64,000 bases of DNA from Actinopolyspora halophila DSM 43834. Lineage in GTDB: Bacteria; Actinomycetota; Actinomycetes; Mycobacteriales; Pseudonocardiaceae. The translations under genes and the position numbers were made by a program. The stretch lies in NCBI RefSeq assembly GCF_000371785.1, contig NZ_AQUI01000001.1:1-64000 (forward strand), given 5' to 3'. Positions 1 to 8,832 of the stretch are shown here, in pieces. The notes under the pieces were generated by a model. The model searched no databases. It worked only from the letters and a program-made list of their open reading frames with translations, and was not told the origin of the DNA. Numbering within the stretch: position 1 is the stretch's first letter; every line of letters begins with the position of its first letter.

Positions 1-1
1 C

Positions 2-319
2 ACGCTGACCTCACCCGAGGCCACCGAATCCGCGGCCACGATGCTGGGCGAGGTAGCGGAGTACCTCTACCGGTCCACGGAAAAGAGGGGAGCGCGCACC
101 GCGCTGCCGGATCTGCCCAGCGCGTACTCGCTGGTCGGCGGCGTCGCCAAGGCGAAAAACCCCGCGGTTGACATGGACAAACAGCTGAAGCAGGCAGTGA
201 ACGCACTGGCCGAGGCGCAGGGCCGCCTCCAGAAGGTGCATCAGCTACTCGGGCGGCTGCGCACAAGCAGCGTCCCCGACGACGAAGACGAAACCGAGGA
301 CGACGTCGAGCGCGATTGA
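2..319 (+). CDS. Hypothetical protein, 5' end cut by window edge
   Basis: The reading frame is open from the left edge and ends in a stop at 317-319, so the true start lies outside the window. The visible 105 residues are polar, with a probable amphipathic helix around the segment KQLKQAVNALAEAQGRL and a very acidic tail (DDEDETEDDVERD). I recognise no domain. It is the first of a run of small plus-strand genes ending at the terminator at 2009, so it may be part of one transcript with them. An internal ATG at 41 is an alternative start, but upstream codons continue with the same coding character. Confidence 0.6.
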   Translation, partial: TLTSPEATESAATMLGEVAEYLYRSTEKRGARTALPDLPSAYSLVGGVAKAKNPAVDMDKQLKQAVNALAEAQGRLQKVHQLLGRLRTSSVPDDEDETEDDVERD

Positions 320-405
320 GGACCAGCCGACCGGCACGGAGCTCTGCTTGGACGGCTCACTTCGTGCCCGGTCGGTGGCCACTCCCACGGATAGGAGCAG
401 CACGA

Positions 406-741
406 ATGTATCGAACCGCAGACAACGGAACCATCACCGACCTTCCGGGCTATCGGGTGATCACGGTGCTGATCCGGCTGCACGGGATCACTGAGGAATC
501 CGATCCCGTGGAGATGTCCCTACCTGTCGCCGGCGAGGCGGAGGAACGGCTGCAGCAGATCGCTCGATCCACCGCCGCACTTGCCGAAGAGATCACTGGC
601 CAGAAACCGCTGGTGGCCCGGTGGGGCTCCCACTCGGACACAGCGGGACTCGTCGTGCGGGACTATCCCGCCTTCGAGGACACCGGCCACGTTTCCGCCA
701 ATGCCTACGTGGTGGCCGAGTACGCCGCCACCGAGCAATAA
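406..741 (+). CDS. Hypothetical protein (111 aa)
   Basis: The ATG at 406 is preceded by AGGAG at 394-398, which is why I chose it over the in-frame ATG at 316. The protein mixes predicted strands (GYRVITVLIRL, NAYVVAEYA) with one helix (AEERLQQIARSTAALAEEI) and has no Cys-rich or membrane segment, suggesting a small soluble alpha/beta fold. Spacing of 19 bp to the next gene suggests co-transcription. No family recognised. Confidence 0.6.
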   Translation: MYRTADNGTITDLPGYRVITVLIRLHGITEESDPVEMSLPVAGEAEERLQQIARSTAALAEEITGQKPLVARWGSHSDTAGLVVRDYPAFEDTGHVSANAYVVAEYAATEQ

Positions 742-760
742 CCGGACAAAAGGAACAGCA

Positions 761-985
761 ATGGACTCCGTTGACCCCTCCGTGCCGGATCCGGCCGAGC
801 TGCCGCACCTGACCAACGCCGACGTGCTCGCGCTCTACCGGATCATCGACGAGGTCGACCGGCTCGCCCGTCGGGACGCCTACGCCGCCACGATGAAGGC
901 CGCTAAAACCATCGACGCGCTGTCCAACAAGAAAGCCAGGAAAACGGCCGCCAGCTGGGCGGCCGACCGCTGGCCCGGCGTCTGA
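761..985 (+). CDS. Hypothetical protein (74 aa)
   Basis: A small, largely helical protein beginning at ATG 761 behind AAAAGGAAC. The N-terminal third is acidic and proline-containing; the C-terminal half is basic (MKAAKTIDALSNKKARKTAA), which might bind nucleic acid, though no motif supports that. It sits between two small genes on the same strand. Function unknown. Confidence 0.55.
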   Translation: MDSVDPSVPDPAELPHLTNADVLALYRIIDEVDRLARRDAYAATMKAAKTIDALSNKKARKTAASWAADRWPGV

Positions 986-1062
986 GTGCACATCGTCGCG
1001 GGCGGGCCGAGCTCCCGCCCGCGGCCTCTTCCACATCCACCAGACGATCCGAGGGAGACACG

Positions 1063-1536
1063 ATGGGACTGTTCACCTCCCGCACCGAGATCACCGTCAC
1101 CCCCGAGCAGAACCGGCTGATCGCGGCCGCCCACGAGGTGGGCCACGTGGCGCTGTTCCGCGCCGGGGGCTACACCGTGCGGAAAGCCTGGATCACCACC
1201 GCCGGCGACCGTGTCGGCGGCGAAACCGACGTCGTCGACGACCTTACCCCCGAGCCGGGCTACGTGGCCGGGCTGCTGGCCGGGCACGCCGCAACGGCGC
1301 TGTGGTTCGAGCTCGAGTACGGACTGGCCCGGTGGCAGGCCATCGACACGGCCAGTGTCCGAGCCGAGCACGACTACACACTGGTCACCAAGCTCGCCCG
1401 CCGGCACCGCATCGATCAACAGGCGGCCTACCGGCGGGCCGAAACGATGCTGCGCCGCGACTGGAAACGGACGATGCATGCGACCCGCAAGCTCGCCGAC
1501 TGCGGCTCACTGGACGCCAAGAAACTGATCCGCTAA
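1063..1536 (+). CDS. FtsH-peptidase (M41)-like zinc protein without AAA domain
   Basis: The 157-residue protein has an HEXXH zinc motif (AAAHEVGHVAL, His24, Glu25, His28). Further along, GYVAGLLAGHAATALWF and AEHDYTLVTKLARR resemble the M41 peptidase of FtsH, where a conserved glycine-rich helix and a third acidic metal ligand follow the HEXXH helix. FtsH itself is about 600 residues with membrane and AAA ATPase segments; both are absent here, so this would be an isolated peptidase domain acting on unknown substrates. Start ATG 1063 follows GAGGGAG. Seen: the motif. Inferred: peptidase activity. A non-catalytic remnant is the alternative. Confidence 0.6.
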   Translation: MGLFTSRTEITVTPEQNRLIAAAHEVGHVALFRAGGYTVRKAWITTAGDRVGGETDVVDDLTPEPGYVAGLLAGHAATALWFELEYGLARWQAIDTASVRAEHDYTLVTKLARRHRIDQQAAYRRAETMLRRDWKRTMHATRKLADCGSLDAKKLIR

Positions 1537-1567
1537 CCCCCACCCACACCACTTACGGGAGGACCTC

Positions 1568-1771
1568 ATGCCCGGTAGGCGCATCTACACCACCGTCAGC
1601 CAGCACCCGACCCGCGGCGGCCGCGAGGCCGTGCTCACCGCGTGGTCCCGCTGCGACTGCGGCGCCGACGTATGGCTGGAGGCCCACGGGGCCCGCGGCG
1701 AGACCGCGGTGCTGACCGGAAAGTGCCCCGAGTGCCCGACCGGGGTCTGGACCCAGCACACCGTCCGCTGA
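1568..1771 (+). CDS. Small zinc-ribbon protein
   Basis: A 67-residue protein with paired cysteines (CDCG near residue 30 and CPEC near 54), spaced like a four-cysteine zinc ribbon. The rest is short strands rich in Arg, Thr and Val. ATG 1568 follows GGGAGG. It precedes another four-cysteine micro-protein by 33 bp on the same strand, so the two may act together. Many plasmid and phage small zinc ribbons bind nucleic acid or another protein; nothing here specifies which. Confidence 0.6.
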   Translation: MPGRRIYTTVSQHPTRGGREAVLTAWSRCDCGADVWLEAHGARGETAVLTGKCPECPTGVWTQHTVR

Positions 1772-1804
1772 CCGCTGACCACCACCCGAAGGGAGACGAC
1801 GACC

Positions 1805-1948
1805 ATGCCCGAGATCGACGGCGAGCCGGTCTGCGCCCTGTGCGGCGCGCCGCTGCCTGCACCGGCCACCTACTGTTCGGCCGACTGCGAGGAGGCCGCC
1901 ACCGGAGACGAGCTCGAGCCGCCCCAGCGCTACGGCTTCGGCGGCTGA
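1805..1948 (+). CDS. Micro-protein with four cysteines (47 aa)
   Basis: ATG 1805 follows GAAGGGAGACG. The 47-residue product contains CALCG near the N-terminus and YCSADC about 15 residues later, a CxxC...CxxxC pattern typical of a compact zinc finger, then an acidic tail ending RYGFGG. It is the last gene before the terminator at 2009. No homologue recognised. Confidence 0.55.
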   Translation: MPEIDGEPVCALCGAPLPAPATYCSADCEEAATGDELEPPQRYGFGG

Positions 1949-2008
1949 GTAGTGCTGCAGTAGCAGATAATCCTCTTATCAACCCCTCACAGCCGACCAG
2001 CACCGAGC

Positions 2009-2043
2009 ACGGCCCCGCACTCTCCGGAGAGCGGGGCCGTTTT
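2009..2043 (+). terminator. Rho-independent terminator
   Basis: Perfect 10-bp stem ACGGCCCCGC / GCGGGGCCGT around a 12-nt loop, followed by TTTT. It closes the plus-strand run of small genes and faces the end of the minus-strand conjugation operon. Confidence 0.85.
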
Positions 2044-2110
2044 CCTGCGCTGACCCTGCGCACGGCTGTGTGTAGAGTTTCTTCTCTTGGTCGCTGCCGT
2101 GGCCAGCACG

Positions 2111-2275
2111 TCACCCTCCGAGGCGTCCCTGCCGCACCGCGCGGGTATCGCGGTCAGAACTTTGGCGGTTCCGCAACGCGCCCATCACGTTCGCGATGCC
2201 CGGCGCGGTCTCTCCCGGCTCCGAGCTCTCTGCGGTGTCCACTAACTCGGCGGTGTCCTCATTGGTGTCAGCCAT
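2111..2275 (-). CDS. Small acidic protein, last gene of the T4SS operon
   Basis: The 54-residue acidic N-terminus (MADTNEDTAELVD) and basic C-terminus have no recognisable domain. The ATG at 2275 lies about 12 nt from GGGAG; the GTG 18 bp upstream overlaps that ribosome site and is unlikely. It follows the DUF4913 gene by 54 bp on the same strand, so it is probably the 3' end of the conjugation operon. Confidence 0.45.
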   Translation of the reverse strand: MADTNEDTAELVDTAESSEPGETAPGIANVMGALRNRQSSDRDTRAVRQGRLGG

Positions 2276-2329
2276 GCCGTGATCATCTCCCACGGCGATC
2301 TGGCGGTCGAGACGGACTCGCCTCTGCTG

Positions 2330-2776
2330 TCAGAGCTCGGGGTCACCGGCTGCTGTCGTCTGCCCGTCGTGGTCGGTCTCGCCCCACCAGCCTGCCGGGG
2401 CCGGCTCAGTCGGCAGTGGGGCGAGTTCGTCGCGGTGTCCGTCATGGCAGGAGGCGAACGGGCTGCGGTCGGGGTCGGTGAGCAGCGCCAGGTGCGGGTC
2501 GGCGTGTTGGAGCCACCAGGTCGACATGGCCATCGGCCCGTCCAGGCGGGCGGCTTCCCAGCAGCGCCACAGTGCCTCCAGGCGTGCCACGGCTTCGGGG
2601 TGTGCCCACCAGTGGGGGCACCAGGCGGCGGTGGTGCCCAGTGGCCGCCGGATCATCGGCGCGAGCCATCCGTTCACCCACTCCTCGACCGACGGGTACA
2701 GCGGCTGCTGCTGGGGGTTCTGCTCGTCCTCGTCGTGGTGGAAGGCCTCGTCCCACTCGTCGTCGTGTCCGGTCAT
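2330..2776 (-). CDS. DUF4913 family protein
   Basis: The central segment (WCPHWWAHPEAVARLEALW and MSTWWLQHADPHLALL, then a Cys/His-containing tail) matches what I remember of DUF4913, a family found beside conjugation genes in actinobacteria. The N-terminus is acidic and disordered. Its ATG overlaps the stop of the VirD4-like gene by 4 bp (ATGA), implying translational coupling. Biochemical role unknown; association with the coupling protein is an inference from the overlap. Confidence 0.75.
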   Translation of the reverse strand: MTGHDDEWDEAFHHDEDEQNPQQQPLYPSVEEWVNGWLAPMIRRPLGTTAAWCPHWWAHPEAVARLEALWRCWEAARLDGPMAMSTWWLQHADPHLALLTDPDRSPFASCHDGHRDELAPLPTEPAPAGWWGETDHDGQTTAAGDPEL

Positions 2777-4512
2777 GGTCGGGCCCTCGTGGTGCCGGGG
2801 TCATGCTCGGCGAGGCTGGCCCGCACGGTTCCGGCGTGCTGGCTGTGCATCCACGGCCGCGGCGCGGCCAAAAACGGGGGGCAGCCGGCGGCCAGCACCA
2901 GCACGCGCCCGGTGGGCATGGCCGCCAGCAGTTCGGGGGTCAGGACCTGCTCGCGGCGGGTCGAGACCGAGCGGGAGCGTGTGCCGCGGTCGTAGCTGGC
3001 CGACCAGGATTCGTGCTCGTACTCACCGGCCAGTGAGGCCAGTGAGCGCAGGAATTCCACGTCGGAGGCCCCGCCGCCGTAGGTGCGGATCGTGGCCGCG
3101 CTCCAGAGTTTCTGGAAGTCACCTTTTCCCCACGCTTCGGTGCCCTGTGCCCAGGATTGCAGGATCGTGTCGACCACGATGCCGCGGGAACCGAGGTGGG
3201 AGTACAGGTTCGGCAAATCGCGCCAGCGCACCACGTTGGCGGCCTCATCCAGGCAGCAGTACAGCGGCGGGTCCAGACGGCCGCTCGCCCGGGTGGCGGC
3301 GGCTTCGACGGCGGCGGTGGCGACGTGTTCGGTCAGCGCGGCCACCAGCGGCGCGGCGGAGCCGGCCCCTTCGCGGGAGAGGCAGTACAGCGTGTCGGCA
3401 CTGTCGACGAACGCGGCCGGGTCGAACCGCGGCCGGTCCTCGCCGTCGGTGGGGGGTGTGACCCAGGTGCGGATGTCGGGATCACGCAGGCAGGCCAGCA
3501 GGTTTTTGGCGGAGTCGAACACGCCCTGACGTTGCTTGTCCGGCGCGTTGCGGATGGCCTCCACGTCGGCGGCGACCAGCTCGTTCCCGGCCGTGTCCAG
3601 CAGTTTCTGCGGGTCGGTGTTGCGGGGGTTGGCCACCCACCGGTAGACGGTGTCCAGACTGGCCTGCTGTGAGCAGGCCGCGGCCAGCAGGTAGGCCGCC
3701 AGCAGGTTCTCCGCGGCGGTGTCGAAGTAGGCATCGGTGGCCGCGTTCGGATCGCGACTGGCGGCCACGAAGTGTCCGGCCAGCACCTGGGCGTCGCGGA
3801 TCGAGCGCACCCGCGACAGCGGGTCGTACCACCAGGAGGGTGGTTCGGTGGCGACCTGTTGCGGGTCGAACACCCACACCCGCCCGCGCTGGCCGCGCGA
3901 ACCTCGGGTGGCGTCAGGCAGGTCGCGTTTGTTGCTGGTGGCCACCACCGGGCCGGGGTGTTCGAGCACCGCGGGCACGGTCAGCGCGGTGGTTTTGCCG
4001 CGGCGCGGGCCCCAGATGTGCACGGCGAGGTCTTCCCAGCTCGCACGGACGGGCATGTCGCCGACGACGGTGTGTCCGAGCAGTCGGCCGTGTTCGCCAG
4101 GCTGCTCGGGCGGCACGGTGCTGGTCGGGCGCAGCCGCGCCGCCGAGGACGCCACTCCGGACGGGGAGACGGGGGCGAGTTCGCGCGGGCCGGCCAGCAG
4201 CCGCGCGGCCCGGTCGATGCGCCCCTCGGTCGGCGGCGAGCGGCGTCGCCACGCCCACAGTCCCACGGTCAGGCCCGCGGTCAGCAGCGCCAGGGCCAGC
4301 CCGGCCAGGGCCAGCGTGGCCGCCAGGCCGGGCCAGGCGTACTCGCCGGTGGCCAGCCCGATGGTGTAGGCGAACGGGTTGGCCGGCACGTCCGCGCCGA
4401 CCACCGCGGCCGCGGCCCAGACCGCGAGCACCACGGCCAGGGCCAGGCAGGCCGCGGCCAGCAGCCCGAACTGCTCCAGCCAGCCGGGTCTTCTCGCGGG
4501 AGAGCCGGTCAT
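2773..4512 (-). CDS. VirD4/TraG-like conjugative coupling ATPase
   Basis: A 579-residue protein with two N-terminal membrane segments (about 13-40 and 62-88), a Walker A GPRRGKTT near 168-175 and a Walker B YCCLDEAAN near 418-425, the plan of T4SS coupling proteins that pass the relaxase-bound strand into the channel using ATP at the inner membrane. The C-terminal third (LQSWAQ, GDFQKLW, TYGGGASDVEFL) fits the TraM-recognition part of TraG/TraD proteins. I chose ATG 4512, 2 bp after the VirB4-like gene, over an unlikely 60-residue upstream extension. It overlaps the DUF4913 gene by 4 bp. Confidence 0.88.
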   Translation of the reverse strand: MTGSPARRPGWLEQFGLLAAACLALAVVLAVWAAAAVVGADVPANPFAYTIGLATGEYAWPGLAATLALAGLALALLTAGLTVGLWAWRRRSPPTEGRIDRAARLLAGPRELAPVSPSGVASSAARLRPTSTVPPEQPGEHGRLLGHTVVGDMPVRASWEDLAVHIWGPRRGKTTALTVPAVLEHPGPVVATSNKRDLPDATRGSRGQRGRVWVFDPQQVATEPPSWWYDPLSRVRSIRDAQVLAGHFVAASRDPNAATDAYFDTAAENLLAAYLLAAACSQQASLDTVYRWVANPRNTDPQKLLDTAGNELVAADVEAIRNAPDKQRQGVFDSAKNLLACLRDPDIRTWVTPPTDGEDRPRFDPAAFVDSADTLYCLSREGAGSAAPLVAALTEHVATAAVEAAATRASGRLDPPLYCCLDEAANVVRWRDLPNLYSHLGSRGIVVDTILQSWAQGTEAWGKGDFQKLWSAATIRTYGGGASDVEFLRSLASLAGEYEHESWSASYDRGTRSRSVSTRREQVLTPELLAAMPTGRVLVLAAGCPPFLAAPRPWMHSQHAGTVRASLAEHDPGTTRARP

Positions 4513-4514
4513 CG

Positions 4515-5966
4515 TCAGTTCCCCTCCATGTGCCAGCGGGTGTTGGTGTCGTTGAGCGCGGCTTCCTTGTCGGTGAGCTGGGTTTCCACCGGCAGGCCGG
4601 GTTTCTGTCCGGCTTTGATGATGAATTTGCCCAACCCGGGTGGGCGGGAGCGGGCGCCGACCGTGTCGTCGAACGGGGCCGGATCCGACCATTTGGTGAG
4701 GTGTTTTTCCTCCTCGGCCGAGAAGGCGGTGATGCCGCGCAGATCGGCGACTTCGTTCTTCGGCAGCCCGCCGGCCACGGTCACCGCGCAGCGTTCGGCC
4801 AGCCCGCGTGCTTTGGCGCGGTCTTCCTCACTGGACAGTGCCCGCAGGTCGGAGAGGCTGTGGGTGCACAGGGCTTTGCCGTAGCCCTCGTTGCGGTCCA
4901 GCCGGGTGATCGCATCGACCCGGTCGACCAGCCCGCCGCCGGCGCGTAGCACCCGCCACAGCTCGTCCATGATGACCAGGTAGTTGCGCTGCGGTTCCAG
5001 TCCCGCGTCGGCTAGGGCCCCGGCTCCGCCGACCGCGCCGAAGCCGGCCGACCAGGTGGCCAGCAACGCCGCGGCCTGCAGTTGCGCGTCGGAGCCGGCG
5101 ATGGTGGACAGGTTCATGCACACCGCCGGCGCGTCCAAGTCGATCTGCGTGCTGGTGGGGTGGGCGAACACGTCGCCGAGTGCGCCGTCGAGCAGACCGA
5201 GCAGGGCGCGGTGCAGCGGGTCGACGGTGTCGCGGTAGCGCTGCTCGTCACCACGGTCCAGGGTCACCGCGCGCACCTGGTCGGGCCCGTCGGCCAGCAC
5301 CTGGACCAGATCGGCCAGCACCGGCACCCGCTCGGTGTGGCGTTCGGCCAGCACGCGCAGCGCGGCCGAGAGGATCGTGGATTCGTCGGCGGTGACCGGC
5401 CGGGCCGGGCCGCGCATGATGCCGATCAGCGCGGCGACCATGTTGAGTTGGCGCCCGTGGATCTCCGAGCGCAGCGTGGACGCGGCCGGCCCGGTCAGTC
5501 GGCCGGCGGCCTGGCCCATGGCTCCGGTGTCCAGCGGGTTGAGGGTTCCGCGGCCGCGGCCGAGGGTGATCACCTGCCCGCCCAGGGCGGCCACCAGGTC
5601 GGCGTAGTCGGGTTTCAAGTCGCCGAGCACCAGCGGGGTGACGCCGAATCCGGCGCTGCCGAGCACCATCCTGCGCAGCAGGGTGGATTTGCCCAGGCCG
5701 GGCAGCCCGAGCACGAACACGCCGGGGTTGGAGATCAGTCCGCGGCGGAACCACGAGATCGGGTCGAAGCACACCGTCGAGTGCGACAGCAGGTGGCGTC
5801 CGATGGGCACGCCGACCATGGGGCTGCCGGCACCGCCGGCGAACGGCCACAGTCCGCAGGCTTGGACCGTGGTGGCCCGCCATTCGCGGGGAAACGGTAG
5901 GAACGTGTCGCGGCCGCCACCGGGCCCGAGGTAGCCGCGCGTGGACAGACTGCCCCGGCGCGCCAT
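4515..5966 (-). CDS. VirB4-like conjugation ATPase
   Basis: 483 residues with Walker A GLPGLGKS (87-94) and Walker B YLVIMDELW (329-337), the arrangement of VirB4/TraE-type ATPases that power T4SS assembly and transfer. It is shorter than Gram-negative VirB4 (about 800 residues) because it lacks the large N-terminal domain, which here may be supplied by the SCO6880-like protein immediately upstream. Start and stop overlap that gene by one base (TGATG). Expected to be membrane-associated at the cytoplasmic face. Confidence 0.85.
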   Translation of the reverse strand: MARRGSLSTRGYLGPGGGRDTFLPFPREWRATTVQACGLWPFAGGAGSPMVGVPIGRHLLSHSTVCFDPISWFRRGLISNPGVFVLGLPGLGKSTLLRRMVLGSAGFGVTPLVLGDLKPDYADLVAALGGQVITLGRGRGTLNPLDTGAMGQAAGRLTGPAASTLRSEIHGRQLNMVAALIGIMRGPARPVTADESTILSAALRVLAERHTERVPVLADLVQVLADGPDQVRAVTLDRGDEQRYRDTVDPLHRALLGLLDGALGDVFAHPTSTQIDLDAPAVCMNLSTIAGSDAQLQAAALLATWSAGFGAVGGAGALADAGLEPQRNYLVIMDELWRVLRAGGGLVDRVDAITRLDRNEGYGKALCTHSLSDLRALSSEEDRAKARGLAERCAVTVAGGLPKNEVADLRGITAFSAEEEKHLTKWSDPAPFDDTVGARSRPPGLGKFIIKAGQKPGLPVETQLTDKEAALNDTNTRWHMEGN

Positions 5967-7462
5967 CAGAGGGCCTCCCGCACCGTCGAGGGGATCAGGG
6001 TGTGCTCGGGCAGCACGATGCCGGTGGGCAGGCCGACGGCGAAGGCGGGGCGTTGGCCGTTGTAGACCGGGCGCAGCTGGATCCGGGCGGTGCCGGACAG
6101 CCCGTCGATGATCGTGTCCGCGTCCGGCAGGTCCGCGACACTGTCCACGGTGGCCGCCACGTACAGGCTGAACCGGGTGAGCCCGGCGCCTTCGGCTTCT
6201 TCCTGGGCGGCTTGTTCGGCGGCTTTGATGGCCACCGCGTCGCGAGCTTGCCCCCCGCGTCCGCTTTGCTGGTTGAAGTGGGCCGCCCGCACGTCGCGAT
6301 CGACGATCCGGGCGGCCTCGCCCGGCGGGTACGGGCGATACGTCAGCGTGACGCGTTTACGCGGCAGCATCGGGTGCGGGGCCAGCAGCTGGGACAGCAC
6401 CCCGGCCAGCACCGTGCCCCGCGGAGCCTCGTCCAGACTCCACACGCGGGAGACCCCACTATCGTGGCGGTAGCAGTCCCAGGCGGCTACATCCGCCTTC
6501 GGGCCCGCGCCGGACCAGGTGATGCCGGTGGGCTGGCCCGCCGCGCGCAGCTGTTCGACCTCGGTGGCGATGCCCGGGTCGTAGGCGATGTGGACGGTCT
6601 CGGCGATCTCGGCGGCGGTCATCGGCCGCACCGCCCCGGCCCCGGTGCCGCGCATCGCGTCGCACAGCCCCGGCAGGCGGGAGGCGACGTGGTCGAGCAT
6701 GCCGTCCCGGTCGGCGCGGCGCCGCGATCCGGTGGAGCGGTAGGTGACCGTGGCCCAGGCGGTGACCTGGGCGCTGCCGGCTGGATAGGTGTCGACGATG
6801 GTGTCGAGCACCTCGTGGGCCAGCTGCGGCGCGTCCGCGCTGCGCTGGGACTGCACCGCGGTGGCCAGCCGGGTTCCCGGGTCCGGCGCGGTTTCGATGG
6901 TCACCGACGCGGCGGCGAAGCCGGGTTCGTGGGCCAGCTGCGATAGCCAGTGCCCGTATCCGGCGACCCACTGGTCGATCTGGGAGGTGTCGACCAGCGA
7001 GGCGCCCTCGGGGTCGAGTTTGAGCACGCCGGTGTAGTGGCCGGTCTGGGGCACGATCACCACCCCGGCCGGTTGTTCCATCCCGTCGCGGGTGGCCACC
7101 AGTTCGGATTGGGCGAGCACCCCGGGCAGCGTGTGCTGCCCGTACGGCTCGGCCAACGAGCCGGACAGGTACACGTGTTCCTTCTTGGATTTCGAGCGCC
7201 AAAACGCCAGCCGCACCATCGCCAGCTCCCCCACTGTTCTCCCGCGGATCGTGATCGCGGCCGGGGCCAGCAGCACCAGCCCCAGCACACCGGCCGTGAT
7301 GCCCAGCGGGATCGCGATCACAAACCCGAGCACCATCGCCACCGGGGTGAGCACCAGCAGCACCGTGCCCAGCGTGCCCAGTCCCCACAGGCCCGGAGAC
7401 CGGGGTCGGTGCCAGTTGCCGTAGGTGCGATACCGCGGCCCACGCGTGTCGGCCTCGGTCAT
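5966..7462 (-). CDS. SCO6880-family conjugation membrane protein
   Basis: 498 residues with a basic, proline-containing N-terminus, two closely spaced membrane segments at about 25-70, then a long soluble region. Order and length match the SCO6880 family of Streptomyces coelicolor that sits between a VirB6-like and a VirB4-like gene. The soluble part, including VWSLDEAPRGTVLAGVLSQL, may correspond to the N-terminal domain of VirB4. The ATG overlaps the previous stop by 4 bp. No enzyme motif seen. Confidence 0.75.
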   Translation of the reverse strand: MTEADTRGPRYRTYGNWHRPRSPGLWGLGTLGTVLLVLTPVAMVLGFVIAIPLGITAGVLGLVLLAPAAITIRGRTVGELAMVRLAFWRSKSKKEHVYLSGSLAEPYGQHTLPGVLAQSELVATRDGMEQPAGVVIVPQTGHYTGVLKLDPEGASLVDTSQIDQWVAGYGHWLSQLAHEPGFAAASVTIETAPDPGTRLATAVQSQRSADAPQLAHEVLDTIVDTYPAGSAQVTAWATVTYRSTGSRRRADRDGMLDHVASRLPGLCDAMRGTGAGAVRPMTAAEIAETVHIAYDPGIATEVEQLRAAGQPTGITWSGAGPKADVAAWDCYRHDSGVSRVWSLDEAPRGTVLAGVLSQLLAPHPMLPRKRVTLTYRPYPPGEAARIVDRDVRAAHFNQQSGRGGQARDAVAIKAAEQAAQEEAEGAGLTRFSLYVAATVDSVADLPDADTIIDGLSGTARIQLRPVYNGQRPAFAVGLPTGIVLPEHTLIPSTVREAL

Positions 7463-8832
7463 GACTGCCCTCCTTGCTGGCTCGACCCGGTCGGTCCGGA
7501 TCCGGACTCGTCACCGGCCTGGGACTCGGCCGCCCCCTGGGCGGCCTGCACCCCCTGCTGCACGGCCTGCACCCCGGCGGCCACTCCAGCCCCGGCCGGG
7601 CCGGCTGCCGCTCCGGCACCGGCCGCGCCCGCGGCGGAACCGGCACCACTGGCGGCCCCACCACCGGCACTGCCAGCACTGCCGGCGCCGGCGGCCGCTC
7701 CCGACGAGCCTGCCCCGCTGGCACCGCTGCCGGCGGCACCGCTGCCGGCGCTCTGGCCCCCGGCGGCGCCGGCGCCCATGCCGGCCTGATTCGCCCCGGT
7801 GGGCTGGCCCGACGAGGACGGCGAGCTCCCGCCGGAGGAGTTCCCACCGGAGCCACCGCCACCACCGCCGCCGCGCAGCTGCATCGCGCCGGAGGCGACC
7901 GAGCCGGCCGCGCCGATCGCCGAGGCCCCACCGCCGGCCATGCTCGCCGCGATGGCCCCGGTGGCCGGCACCGTCAGCCGCAGCAGCGCCGGCAGCGCCA
8001 CCACCGACAGAGCGATCAGGAAAATCCCGGACAGCACGCTCTTCGGGCTGTCGCCTTTGCCGACCAGGGCGAACGCGGCCGCGTAGACGATCGCCGCGGC
8101 CGGTTTATAGGCCGCGAACGCCAGCAGCCAGCCCAGCGTTTTCGAGAACCACTCCTTGCCGCCTTTACTGACCGCGGCGGCCGCCGACAACGGCAGCATC
8201 CCGGCCAGCAGCACCAGCATCCCCACGCGCACGATCATCAGCATCATCTGCGCCAGCGCCGACAAGATCGCGAACAGCGCGATGATGATGATCGCCCCCG
8301 GCCCCAAGGGGCCCAGCTCACTGAACCCGAACAGCGACCGGATCCGTCCGCCCAGGTCGCTGTCGGTGGCCCGGTCGATGATCCACACCGAGAACGCGTC
8401 CCCACCGGCGCCGAGCAGATAGATCCCGGGGATGCCGGCACTGCTATAGAGCACCATCTGCCAGAGGCCTTTGGCGGCCTCCATGCCGGGTTCGGCGGAC
8501 TGGGTGATGGCCATGCGCGCCCCGGCGATCATCAAACTGATCACCAGCACGAACGAGGTGATCCACCAGGTCGACTCGCGCAGAAACGCCACCGGCCCGT
8601 CCGGGGAATTCAGCTGCGGCGTGTCGATCCGGGTCCAAAACGTCAGCAACAACCCGGTCAAGTTGGCCACCGCTTCGCTGAAGGCGTCCGCGGCGGCCTC
8701 GATCGCGTTGCTGGCCGCCGAGCCCACCGCGTCGCCGGCGGCGTCTTTACCACGGCAGACCAGCGAGCCCGCGTTCGGCAGCAGACTGCACGGCTGCTCC
8801 GCGTCAGGCGGCAGCTGTAATGGCGGCGGCAT
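7459..8832 (-). CDS. VirB6/TrbL-like (SCO6881-type) polytopic membrane protein
   Basis: 457 residues. A Cys-containing N-terminus precedes about six hydrophobic segments between residues 85 and 300, then a long Gly/Ser/Ala tail of about 150 residues of low complexity. This is the plan of VirB6/TrbL channel proteins, with SCO6881 as nearest named relative by gene order. It would form part of the membrane channel. The C-terminal tail is extreme in composition and could be extracellular or a flexible linker. It starts directly after the preceding gene ends. Confidence 0.78.
   Translation of the reverse strand: MPPPLQLPPDAEQPCSLLPNAGSLVCRGKDAAGDAVGSAASNAIEAAADAFSEAVANLTGLLLTFWTRIDTPQLNSPDGPVAFLRESTWWITSFVLVISLMIAGARMAITQSAEPGMEAAKGLWQMVLYSSAGIPGIYLLGAGGDAFSVWIIDRATDSDLGGRIRSLFGFSELGPLGPGAIIIIALFAILSALAQMMLMIVRVGMLVLLAGMLPLSAAAAVSKGGKEWFSKTLGWLLAFAAYKPAAAIVYAAAFALVGKGDSPKSVLSGIFLIALSVVALPALLRLTVPATGAIAASMAGGGASAIGAAGSVASGAMQLRGGGGGGGSGGNSSGGSSPSSSGQPTGANQAGMGAGAAGGQSAGSGAAGSGASGAGSSGAAAGAGSAGSAGGGAASGAGSAAGAAGAGAAAGPAGAGVAAGVQAVQQGVQAAQGAAESQAGDESGSGPTGSSQQGGQS

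Noticed and set aside
3669-4949. Long plus-strand frame opposite the T4SS ATPases
   Set aside because: Arg/Pro/Ala-rich composition typical of the antisense frame of GC-rich genes, with no ribosome site; the minus strand has clear VirD4 and VirB4 motifs.
7474-8820. 448-residue plus-strand frame opposite the VirB6-like gene
   Set aside because: Composition mirrors the Gly/Ala-rich membrane gene on the other strand and shows no coherent domain.
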